DNA of 35,960 nt from Bacillota bacterium (GTDB taxonomy: Bacteria; Bacillota; Clostridia; Lachnospirales; CAG-274), in assembly GCA_017444985.1 (NCBI GenBank), contig JAFSVK010000041.1:1-35960 (forward strand). Reading direction: 5' to 3'. Below, piece after piece: positions 24,688 to 31,891 of the stretch. Position 1 is the stretch's first letter; every line of letters starts with the position of its first letter. The notes under the pieces were generated by a model. The model was given only the letters and a program-made list of their open reading frames with translations, did no database searches and was not told where the DNA came from. Position numbers and translations under genes: made by a program.

Positions 24688-25695
24688 ATGACTATAAGAG
24701 AACAAACCGAAGAAAATGAAAAAAAAATACTCTCTCCCTTTGCTACCCTAAGTACAAACTCTTTGGGGCGTGTGAAGTACGAAAAGCCCTGTGATATAAG
24801 GACCTGTTTCCAAAGAGACAGAGACAGGATAATACACTCAAAGGCTTTTCGCAGGCTTATGCATAAGACTCAGGTGTTCATATCACCCGAGGGAGATCAC
24901 TACAGAACAAGACTTACCCATACCCTTGAGGTATCTCAAATATCAAGGACTATAGCCTGTGCCCTTATGCTCAACGAAAACCTTACGGAGGCTATAGCCC
25001 TCGGACACGATCTGGGACATACGCCCTTCGGGCATTTGGGTGAGGCGGATCTTAACAGGGTGGTTCCGGGCGGTTTCCACCACAATGAGCAGAGTATAAG
25101 AGTAGTGGAAAAGATAGAAAAAGACGGTGAGGGCTTAAACTTAAGCATAGAAGTATTAGACGGTATTTTAAACCATAGGGGTGCGGGCTCTCCCTCAACT
25201 TTAGAGGGGAAGATAGTGCAAATAAGCGATAAGATAGCCTATGTCAACCACGATATAGACGATGCCATACGCTCGGGTATGATAAGCGAGATAGAACTTC
25301 CCATAGAGTGTACGCAAGTTCTCGGTCACAGTTCCGCCGAAAGAATAAACTTTCTTATAAATGACATTACGGAAAACAGCAGAGATAAGAATGATATCAT
25401 ACTTTCGGAAGAGGCAAGACAGGCTTTGTACGGCCTAAGGAAATACCTTTTTGATAATGTATATTCCTCGGGGAAACTCAGCAGAGAAAGAGAAGAATAC
25501 GGAAATGTGTTGGGTAGACTTTTTACCTACTATTACCATCACTTCTACACTCTTCCCGAAGAATTTTACAAAAGATACGATGCAGACTCCATCCACGAGA
25601 TCAAAGAGCGGGTGGTTGCCGATTTTATAGCGGGTATGACAGACCGATTTGCAAGTAAGATAAAAACAAGTCTTGAAGAAGAAGGGAAAATATAA
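24688..25695 (+). CDS. dgt: dGTPase-like HD-domain triphosphohydrolase
   Basis: A 335-residue cytosolic HD-superfamily enzyme of the deoxyguanosinetriphosphate triphosphohydrolase group, which removes tripolyphosphate from dNTPs. The metal-binding set is visible: RTRLTHTLEVSQ (first His), ALGHDLGHTPFGH (the HD pair) and the later SDKIAYVNHDIDDA. The opening ILSPFATLSTNSLGR and HSKAFRRLMHKTQVF are family signatures. Length fits the shorter Firmicute type rather than the 500-residue E. coli form. The start is one base after the mntP stop, with GGGAGG inside mntP as ribosome binding site. The specific nucleotide substrate is not certain. Confidence 0.92.
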   Translation: MTIREQTEENEKKILSPFATLSTNSLGRVKYEKPCDIRTCFQRDRDRIIHSKAFRRLMHKTQVFISPEGDHYRTRLTHTLEVSQISRTIACALMLNENLTEAIALGHDLGHTPFGHLGEADLNRVVPGGFHHNEQSIRVVEKIEKDGEGLNLSIEVLDGILNHRGAGSPSTLEGKIVQISDKIAYVNHDIDDAIRSGMISEIELPIECTQVLGHSSAERINFLINDITENSRDKNDIILSEEARQALYGLRKYLFDNVYSSGKLSREREEYGNVLGRLFTYYYHHFYTLPEEFYKRYDADSIHEIKERVVADFIAGMTDRFASKIKTSLEEEGKI

Positions 25696-25696
25696 T

Positions 25697-26932
25697 ATGA
25701 AGGGCAAAATAGCAGCGACACTTTTCCTTGCCTTGGCGGTGTCGAACTCCGTTTATGCAGGTGAGACGGCAAAACTTGGGGAGGGGATAGCGATATTGAA
25801 TTTTTTTGAGGGGCAGACAGAGGATATTTACAAATTCGCTAAGGGTTATGTACTTAAAACCCAAGACGGTCTTTTAGAACAAGAAAATAAGGATACTCTG
25901 TCTCTTGCTTATCCTACGGGTATGGAAAATGTTACGGTTTGGCAGGCAACAGAAGAGTCCGAACACTATTGTAACGGTGTATGTATAGCCGAGTTCCAAG
26001 GTAAACTCTACTGTCAGTGGCAAAGCTCCGCCGTAGATGAGGATGCTCCCGATACTCATATATGCTATGCGGTAAGCGAGGATAAGGGCAAGAGTTGGAG
26101 TGAGGCGAAGAAGCTGCCTGTAAATATTGAGGGTGGCTATACATCCTCCGCAGGTTGGTATTCTACAGGAGACAGGCTTGTGGCATACATCAATTTTTGG
26201 CCGGATAATATCAGCCCCAGAGGCGGTTTTACCTACTATGTTGACTCCGCAGACGGAGAGTCCTGGAGTGAACCGAAGCCTGTTACCATGGCTGACGGTA
26301 CCGTACTTGATGCCGTATTTGAGCAGGATCCCCATGTGTTTCCGAACGGCAGGATAGTAAATGCCGCCCACTTCCAAAAAGGTCTTATGGTTTGCCCTAT
26401 ATATACGGATAATAAAGACGGTGTAACGGGCTGGAAAAAAGGAAACTTCACTCCCACAGACTCGGGAGATACCTCAAGAGAAATGGAGCCGAGCCTCTTC
26501 CAAAGAAAAGACGGTACACTTGTAATGATATTCAGGGATCAGGACAGTTCCTACACTAAAAAGGCTGCTTTCAGCAACGACATGGGAGAAAATTGGAGCG
26601 AGGTCACGGACACTGCGGTACCCGATGCCAGAACAAAGCAAAGTGCGGGCAACCTCTCAAATGGCAAAGCCTTTATGGTAGGAAGCCCCGTAGATAATAA
26701 GCTGAGAAGCCCCCTTGCCATACTCTTATCCGATGAGGGTATGCTCTTTGATAAAGCCTATCTCATAAGAAGTGATGCAAGCGACCCGGAGGTAGTGTAT
26801 GAGGGAAAAGCCAAAAGGAAGGGCTTTCACTATGCAAAAAGTTTCGTATATGACGGAAAGGTATATGTAGGATATGCCACAAACAAAGAAGCTGTGGAAA
26901 TAGCCATAATACCCGAAGAAAGTTTAGAGTAA
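25697..26932 (+). CDS. Secreted sialidase-fold (Asp-box) protein
   Basis: A 411-residue exported protein. The signal peptide is MKGKIAATLFLALAVSNSVYA with cleavage after Ala21. Three Asp-box motifs of the S-x-D-x-G-x-x-W type mark a six-bladed beta-propeller: SEDKGKSWSE, SADGESWSE and SNDMGENWSE. DPHVFPNGRIV and EPSLFQRKDGTLVMIFRD are typical of sialidase-superfamily hydrolases, but I do not see a clear FRIP motif or the full arginine triad, so an inactive or different glycosidase (or a lectin-like protein) is possible. ATG 25697 is chosen for the signal peptide; the frame opens slightly earlier inside dgt. It starts one base after the dgt stop, probably by coupling. The operon context does not suggest a specific glycan. 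Confidence 0.82.
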   Translation: MKGKIAATLFLALAVSNSVYAGETAKLGEGIAILNFFEGQTEDIYKFAKGYVLKTQDGLLEQENKDTLSLAYPTGMENVTVWQATEESEHYCNGVCIAEFQGKLYCQWQSSAVDEDAPDTHICYAVSEDKGKSWSEAKKLPVNIEGGYTSSAGWYSTGDRLVAYINFWPDNISPRGGFTYYVDSADGESWSEPKPVTMADGTVLDAVFEQDPHVFPNGRIVNAAHFQKGLMVCPIYTDNKDGVTGWKKGNFTPTDSGDTSREMEPSLFQRKDGTLVMIFRDQDSSYTKKAAFSNDMGENWSEVTDTAVPDARTKQSAGNLSNGKAFMVGSPVDNKLRSPLAILLSDEGMLFDKAYLIRSDASDPEVVYEGKAKRKGFHYAKSFVYDGKVYVGYATNKEAVEIAIIPEESLE

Positions 26933-26960
26933 ATAGTATAAAATATTATATTTTTCATAA

Positions 26961-27004
26961 AAAATGAGGTTGTGAAAGCATTTGCTTTTCACAGCCTCAT
27001 TTTA
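26961..27004 (+). terminator. Terminator of the sialidase-fold gene
   Basis: AAAATGAGGTTGTGAAAGCA pairs with TGCTTTTCACAGCCTCATTTT, a stem of about 20 bp with small imperfections, flanked by T and A runs so it can work on both strands. Confidence 0.85.
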
Positions 27005-27061
27005 AGATTCAAAAGTGAAAATTATTCCAAAAATACTCCAAAACTGTGATATAACCTGTAT

Positions 27062-27083
27062 GGAACGACCCACATGTCGTTCC
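27062..27083 (-). terminator. Hairpin at the 3' end of the minus-strand operon
   Basis: GGAACGAC-CCACAT-GTCGTTCC lies 30 bases beyond the flavodoxin-like stop; no strong T tract follows. Probably the end of the 34066-27115 transcription unit. Confidence 0.55.
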
Positions 27084-27114
27084 GTCGGTGTTTTGAGATG
27101 ACTATAATTTAAAC

Positions 27115-27699
27115 TTACTTCTTTATAAAATTGGTAAATATTTTATCTTCCGCTTCGGGGGCGGGTATACCGTTGTTTTTGCCTGCTTCTATGCACTTTA
27201 AAAGCCAAGCCATATTTTTACCCAGGACACGTATGATTTGGAGACCTTCCGTGTCCTGTTCCACATCCTCGGGGGTGGAGCCGTGTACCATGTTCCAGTA
27301 GCGGGAGGATACTATAGGCATTTGGGCGTAGCTGAAATACTTATTCAAAACATCCAGTGTAGCTGTGGTGCCGCCTCTTCTTGCAGAGGCAACGGCTGCG
27401 GCAGGTTTAAGTTTGAGGAAACTGCCGTCACCCATAAAAAGTCTGTCAAGTACTGCCTTTATCTCGGCTGTGGGTCCTGCAAAATAAACGGGAGAGCCTA
27501 CTACAAGGCCGTCGCTTTTTTCCATTTTTTCTTTTATGGTTTTTACAAGGCTGTCTATATCACCCTTTACAGCCTGTTCTCCCACAAAAAATATTTCGCT
27601 TTCTATACCTTCTTTTTCAAGGGCACTTGCCACCTCGGAAAGTGCGGTATAGGTACAACCCTTTTCTCTTCTGCTTCCGTTTAACATCAATACTTTCAT
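27115..27699 (-). CDS. Flavodoxin-like NAD(P)H-dependent FMN reductase family protein
   Basis: A 194-residue flavodoxin-fold protein. The FMN phosphate loop is LNGSRREKGCTYTAL, and the second signature is GLVVGSPVYFAGPTAEIKAVLDRL, as in iron-sulfur flavoproteins and NADPH-dependent FMN reductases. Only one cysteine lies in the N-terminal loop, so the CxxC-type cluster site of iron-sulfur flavoproteins is absent. It follows the HATPase gene by 11 bases, with AAGGAGAA before the start, as the last gene of the unit. The link to the partner-switching genes is positional; redox sensing or simple co-transcription are both possible. Confidence 0.85.
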   Translation of the reverse strand: MKVLMLNGSRREKGCTYTALSEVASALEKEGIESEIFFVGEQAVKGDIDSLVKTIKEKMEKSDGLVVGSPVYFAGPTAEIKAVLDRLFMGDGSFLKLKPAAAVASARRGGTTATLDVLNKYFSYAQMPIVSSRYWNMVHGSTPEDVEQDTEGLQIIRVLGKNMAWLLKCIEAGKNNGIPAPEAEDKIFTNFIKK

Positions 27700-27710
27700 A
27701 TATTTTCTCC

Positions 27711-28106
27711 TTAAAATTTCTTCGTTAAAAGCAATCTGTTTACGCCGTCTTTGTTTTCGTATTCCATGCTGTCGGTAAGTTTTTTGGCAAGGAATATACC
27801 CAGACCGCCTATTTGTCTTTCCTCGGCATTGGCACTTGTATCGGGGTCTTCTTTTTGCAAAGGATCGAAGGGAACGCCACTATCTTCAAATATAAGTGTA
27901 AGAGTGTTGTTATCCACATCCACCTTTATTATGGCCTTACCTTCTTTGTCTTTGTAGGCATAGCTGGCAATATTTACAAAAATTTCCTCTGCCACAAGAT
28001 TCATTTGGGACACAAGCTTAAAGGGGCAACCCTCAAGACTTTCTTCTATAAATTCAAATACTTGAGGGAGATTTTCGGTTTTTGCATCTATAGTTAATTC
28101 TGCCAT
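27711..28106 (-). CDS. HATPase anti-sigma-like serine kinase (RsbW/SpoIIAB family)
   Basis: A 131-residue GHKL ATPase of the anti-sigma factor/serine kinase type. The N box is VAEEIFVNIASYAY (Glu and Asn in the usual places), G1 is FEDSGVPFDP and G2 is IGGLGIFLAKKL. Such proteins bind and phosphorylate a STAS protein and hold a sigma factor or other target. The start is set at the ATG one base after the SpoIIE-type stop, because the family begins with a short beta strand (ELTIDAKTEN) right there and GGAG lies nine bases before it. An ATG at 28115, overlapping the stop, is also possible. Its phosphatase (28108) and STAS partner (31293) are in the same unit. Confidence 0.88.
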   Translation of the reverse strand: MAELTIDAKTENLPQVFEFIEESLEGCPFKLVSQMNLVAEEIFVNIASYAYKDKEGKAIIKVDVDNNTLTLIFEDSGVPFDPLQKEDPDTSANAEERQIGGLGIFLAKKLTDSMEYENKDGVNRLLLTKKF

Positions 28107-28107
28107 A

Positions 28108-30579
28108 TCATACATCTCCAGTCCTTTTTTTATATTCAAAGCCGAGCATGGTAATATCGTCGAATTGTTCGGCTTTATCTGCAAAGCTTGATATACACTC
28201 CCTTATGAAGGGAAGGGTATCGGTCATTGTTCTCTTTGTGGCGGCATTCAGGCAGTTTAGTGTTCTGTCGGTGCCGAATTGTTCCTCGTTTTCGTTTATG
28301 GCCTCGGGAACACCGTCTGTGTAAACAAAGAGCCTGTCTCCCGGCTCGAGAGTCATCTCGTACTCTTTAAAAGGCATATCTTCCATTGCCGCAAGGGCAA
28401 GGCCGTGTTTGTCCTTGTAAAGTTCCCATTGGGAGTCTTTTCTCTTTATGGCAGGGTACTCATGACCTGCGTTGGCACATACCATTTTTCCGCTTTCAAG
28501 GTCTAAAATACCCATCCATGCCGTTACGAACATATCCGCATCGTTTCCTTGGACAAGAAGGTTGTTTGCCTTAAAAAATACTTCCGAGGGGCTTTTTCCC
28601 GCTTGTGCAAGATTTTTTATGGTGGTCATGGATCTCATCATAAAAAGGGAGGCGGGAATACCCTTACCCGACACATCGGCTATAACAAGAGCCAATTTGT
28701 TGCTGTCAACAAAGAAGAAGTCGTAGAAATCTCCCCCTACTTCCTTTGCGGGATCCATAAGGGCGAAAATCTCAAAATCATCTCTGGGGAATTTGAAGTT
28801 TTTAGGCAGAGCCGCAGATTGTATCTGTCTGGCAAATTCCAACTCTTCTTCTATTTTCTTTTCCGCTTTTGCAATATAACCTTTAAGAGCCTTTACGGTC
28901 AAGTTTATATCGTCGGAGAGGCTGGCAAACTCGCTGGAAGAACGCACATTTACGACTTCACTCAGATTTCCGTTTGTTATTCTGTCAAGAGAATAGTTTA
29001 TTTTATCCAGATCGTTTATTATTATCTTTTGAACGAGGACATATATAACTACGAATATTGCGGTAAATAAAAGTATATCCGCAAGGCCTGTTTCGTATGC
29101 GGAGGCGTTTCTGTCGGAAAACATTTCCGAATAGGGCATGGCAGCTATGAGCATATAGCTATCGTCAAACCTTTCCACATAACAGTAGTTCTTTTCACCC
29201 AATACATTGGCAGTAAAAAACTCACCACTATCGGCATTGTGCTTTGTTAAGCCTAAGTCGTATATGGTTTTGCCTGCTTGGTCGCCCTCAAGTATATCTC
29301 CGTTTTTATCCGCTATGTATATCCTTCCGCTCTCTCCTATGTGTCTGTCGCCAAGTCTTGTTTTATACTCCGTAACGGAGGAGAATTTTTGCAGAAGTTC
29401 ATCGCTTATGGCTACCTGTAAAAGACCGCCCTCGGCTGCAATGCCCACAAACATAAGGGAAAGCTCTTTATCTCTTCCCGAGGGCATAAAGTCTTGGGCA
29501 AGTTCCGTCTTTTTTCCTTCGAGTATTTCCAAGAAGGGACGGGACTGGTCGTCACTGTTCATATCGTAGCCTACCGAAAGAGGATTTGAAGAGTGGACCA
29601 CAAAACCGTCTTTTGATACGCAATCTATTTCGTAAAGGCCATATATTTGGGCAAGGTTTTTGAGTCCATCGTCACTTACATTGTCCACACCACCGAAATA
29701 CTCCACTGCAGAGGCTATGGCTCTTGCATCGGTAAAAAGTTTTTCTTTTACGAAATTACGAGCAGTATTGTAATTGGCTATGGTGTATTCGTAGTCATCT
29801 TTTGCATCTTCAATATTTATAAGTATGGTCTGTTGAGCGTTTTGTACGGCTGTTCTTGTTTGTATGGAGTGGGATAGGGCGGAGGTCACAAGAAGAAGGA
29901 GAACGGTGGAGAAGAAGAGCCATATCTGAAATTTTACGCTTATGGTAATATCTTCGTTTTTTAGCTTGACCTTTCCTAATTTAAGTTTCCCCGAGAGTAT
30001 ATAAAGCAATATACTCGAGACCACCATGGCTATTCCCGAAAAAGTTATCATGGGTATGGCACAGCTGCGTACTACATGGAATGCCATTTTCATATCGTTT
30101 CTGTGGGTTATGAACACCACATACATATGAAATACTTCCGTTACCGCACCCATAAAGAAGGCATAGAAGGGAGAGGGTTTTCTTCCTTTGTATACCTTAA
30201 AGTTAAGAAAAGCGGCAAGGAAGCCCGCAAGGCAGGTGGATAAACTGCAGGCTACCGTAGTATATGCACCTATACCGAAGTAGGTACCTGCTATATACCT
30301 TTCTATTCCGCCTACAAGTCCCGCTATGATACCCGAAACGGGATCGAAGAACAGACCTGCCGCCAAGGGAGCCACGTCCCTTAGGTTTAAGAGCATATCG
30401 CCGTAATCTACGCCGTAATGGGTGGAAAGTATGGCACAAAAGCCGTATATCACACCTATTGCGATTCGCTTTATAAGAGTTATCTCTCTTTTTTCCTTAC
30501 CCGTCCATACCCAAAACAGAAGGGTAAGTGTTACATAGAGTAGGCTTATAAAGCTCATTTTAAATATCATTACAAACAA
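28108..30579 (-). CDS. SpoIIE-family PP2C phosphatase with LytS-type and Cache sensor domains
   Basis: An 823-residue membrane sensor phosphatase. Residues about 5-205 form a multi-helix LytS-like 5TM domain (NLRDVAPLAAGLFFDPVSGIIAGLVGGIERYIAG). After a further helix near 220-240, an extracytoplasmic Cache-type region runs to about 500 (ESGRIYIADKNGDI is typical). A second helix, a HAMP-like segment and a short coiled coil lead to the PP2C/SpoIIE domain from about 590 (DPAKEVGGDFYDF and IADVSGKGIPASLFM with the metal-binding Asp residues, then NAGHEYP and DRLFVYTDGVPEA). It should dephosphorylate a STAS protein on sensing an external ligand. The start is TTG 30579: AGGGGGG lies six bases upstream, whereas ATG 30570 is too far from it. 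It is followed directly by its kinase counterpart. Confidence 0.92.
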   Translation of the reverse strand: MFVMIFKMSFISLLYVTLTLLFWVWTGKEKREITLIKRIAIGVIYGFCAILSTHYGVDYGDMLLNLRDVAPLAAGLFFDPVSGIIAGLVGGIERYIAGTYFGIGAYTTVACSLSTCLAGFLAAFLNFKVYKGRKPSPFYAFFMGAVTEVFHMYVVFITHRNDMKMAFHVVRSCAIPMITFSGIAMVVSSILLYILSGKLKLGKVKLKNEDITISVKFQIWLFFSTVLLLLVTSALSHSIQTRTAVQNAQQTILINIEDAKDDYEYTIANYNTARNFVKEKLFTDARAIASAVEYFGGVDNVSDDGLKNLAQIYGLYEIDCVSKDGFVVHSSNPLSVGYDMNSDDQSRPFLEILEGKKTELAQDFMPSGRDKELSLMFVGIAAEGGLLQVAISDELLQKFSSVTEYKTRLGDRHIGESGRIYIADKNGDILEGDQAGKTIYDLGLTKHNADSGEFFTANVLGEKNYCYVERFDDSYMLIAAMPYSEMFSDRNASAYETGLADILLFTAIFVVIYVLVQKIIINDLDKINYSLDRITNGNLSEVVNVRSSSEFASLSDDINLTVKALKGYIAKAEKKIEEELEFARQIQSAALPKNFKFPRDDFEIFALMDPAKEVGGDFYDFFFVDSNKLALVIADVSGKGIPASLFMMRSMTTIKNLAQAGKSPSEVFFKANNLLVQGNDADMFVTAWMGILDLESGKMVCANAGHEYPAIKRKDSQWELYKDKHGLALAAMEDMPFKEYEMTLEPGDRLFVYTDGVPEAINENEEQFGTDRTLNCLNAATKRTMTDTLPFIRECISSFADKAEQFDDITMLGFEYKKRTGDV

Positions 30580-30614
30580 TATTATCCCCCCTTATTTTAT
30601 GGGAGTAGGATCTG

Positions 30615-31220
30615 TTAGGCTTTATCTTCCCAATCCTTTACTACGATAATGTCTACATTTTTGCCTATGATACCTACTATAACATCATCGGCGATGTTTG
30701 CTATTATGGATTTTTCCAGCTCGTCCCAAGCCAGCTCATCATCTTCTTTTTCAAGAGCCTGTCTGTACATATCCAAGGACCAACTGCTGATATAGTAGTT
30801 AAAGGGCTCTCCCATCATACCCATACTGTAAAAGTCGGTGGGTACATCGGCGGATAAGGATACATAGTCCATAAGCATCATCTCGCAGGCTGCCCTTATC
30901 TTGTTTACGATACCTTTTGCGGAGGCATTTGTCTTTGATGTGGAAAGCTCCATAAGTTTCTCTCTGTCTGCAGAGAATATGTCATCTAAGGTAACGCTTA
31001 TATGGAGGGAGATCTTTTTCCCTTCCGTAGTTACCCAGAAATTACCGTTACAATATTCCAAAAGTTCGGGGAGCATATTTATAAGCTCTTCTGCAAGAAG
31101 TCGCTCTCTTATTATCTGCTTGGTATTTAATCCCTCGTATTTGGAAGCTTTTTCGGTTTCTTCAAGTATCTTTTCCAAAACGTCGGTATTATTTTCAAGT
31201 TGTATAATATCTGATTTCAT
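30615..31220 (-). CDS. Uncharacterised protein of the partner-switching operon
   Basis: A 201-residue acidic, soluble, helix-rich protein with no signal or membrane segment. I do not recognise a named domain. The segment TKQIIRERLLAEELINMLPELLEY, followed by FWVTTEGKKISLHI, resembles the helix-then-strand opening of GHKL ATPases, with the acidic pair where the N box would be, but no G1 or G2 box is visible, so at most it is a degenerate HATPase. SKTNASAKGIVNKIRAACEMML is a second conspicuous segment. AAGGAGAA precedes ATG 31220. It lies between the STAS gene and the phosphatase gene, so a role as adaptor or signalling target in the switch is plausible. A hairpin at 31262 precedes it. Confidence 0.75.
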   Translation of the reverse strand: MKSDIIQLENNTDVLEKILEETEKASKYEGLNTKQIIRERLLAEELINMLPELLEYCNGNFWVTTEGKKISLHISVTLDDIFSADREKLMELSTSKTNASAKGIVNKIRAACEMMLMDYVSLSADVPTDFYSMGMMGEPFNYYISSWSLDMYRQALEKEDDELAWDELEKSIIANIADDVIVGIIGKNVDIIVVKDWEDKA

Positions 31221-31261
31221 AAGTATTTCTCCTTATAGGATGGTGGTAAAATTATAAAATA

Positions 31262-31287
31262 CGGTGCGGTATGAAATGCCGCACCGC
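31262..31287 (-). terminator. Hairpin between the STAS gene and the 30615 gene
   Basis: CGGTGCGGTAT-GAA-ATGCCGCACCG; on the minus strand it is followed by TATTTTATAATTTT. It may lower expression of the distal phosphatase genes relative to exporter, peptide and STAS. Confidence 0.75.
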
Positions 31288-31292
31288 ATATA

Positions 31293-31589
31293 TTACTCTA
31301 TGTTGAGAATGTCTATAAAGCCCGTGACTTCAAATATCTCCATAACGGACTCATTTGCTCCCGTAACTGTCATTTTGCCCTGCTTATTCATGATCTTCTG
31401 AGATGAGAGGAGTACTCTTAAACCTGCGGAAGATATGTATTCAAGCTTTGAAATATCAAAAACAAGCTCTGTTACATTGTCGATATCCTCCTTGAGAGAT
31501 GCCTCAAGCTCGGGGGAGGTAGCGGTATCAAGTCTGCCTTCAAGGGCTACTGTAAGTTTCTTGTCGTTAAGGTCTTTTGTGATCGTCAT
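31293..31589 (-). CDS. STAS-domain anti-sigma factor antagonist
   Basis: A 98-residue single STAS domain of the SpoIIAA/RsbV type. The family pattern is clear: LTVALEGRLDTATSPELEASL near the N-terminus and LVFDISKLEYISSAGLRVLL around the phosphorylation site, with Ser54 at the position of the regulatory serine (D-S-x-G in RsbV, S-S-A-G here, so the usual Asp before it is replaced by Ser). It should be phosphorylated by the HATPase protein (27711) and dephosphorylated by the SpoIIE-type protein (28108). AAAGGAGAA precedes the start. It follows the small peptide gene by 17 bases. Confidence 0.92.
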   Translation of the reverse strand: MTITKDLNDKKLTVALEGRLDTATSPELEASLKEDIDNVTELVFDISKLEYISSAGLRVLLSSQKIMNKQGKMTVTGANESVMEIFEVTGFIDILNIE

Positions 31590-31606
31590 TTTTTTTCTCC
31601 TTTATA

Positions 31607-31867
31607 TTACATTATATTGTTTCCGTATACAAATACTTCCGAACAGCTTGTGCATCTTTGACCGTAGTATGCCGTTCTGCCGTTATCGGTGGTGAATATC
31701 CCATCATTAAGGGAACCTGCACATTTAGGACATTTTTCAAGTTTTGCCCCGACTCTTGTGAATATACCCACAGCGGTTATGGAGGTGATGGATGATCCAC
31801 CCGAGGCTCCGCCTGTGATCTTTGTCAGGTTAAGATCGTTAATGTTTTTGCCTAAGTTCATATTCAT
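31607..31867 (-). CDS. Small double-glycine-leader peptide with zinc-ribbon-like core
   Basis: An 86-residue protein directly after the exporter gene. The N-terminus, LNDLNLTKITGG-type (L12 to G20), resembles double-glycine leaders cleaved and exported by peptide transporters, with a Leu-x-x-Ile-x-Gly-Gly pattern and Gly19-Gly20 as the expected cut site. The next 25 residues are rich in Gly, Ser, Thr and Ile. The C-terminal half contains CPKC (46-49) and CTSC (72-75), spaced as a zinc ribbon or a pair of crosslinkable Cys motifs. AAAGGAGAG precedes ATG 31867. It could be an exported peptide (bacteriocin or signal), or a cytosolic zinc-ribbon protein whose Gly-Gly is coincidental. No modification enzyme or C39 peptidase is encoded next to it. 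Confidence 0.75.
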   Translation of the reverse strand: MNMNLGKNINDLNLTKITGGASGGSSITSITAVGIFTRVGAKLEKCPKCAGSLNDGIFTTDNGRTAYYGQRCTSCSEVFVYGNNIM

Positions 31868-31891
31868 TATATCTCTCCTTTCCTGTTTGCC

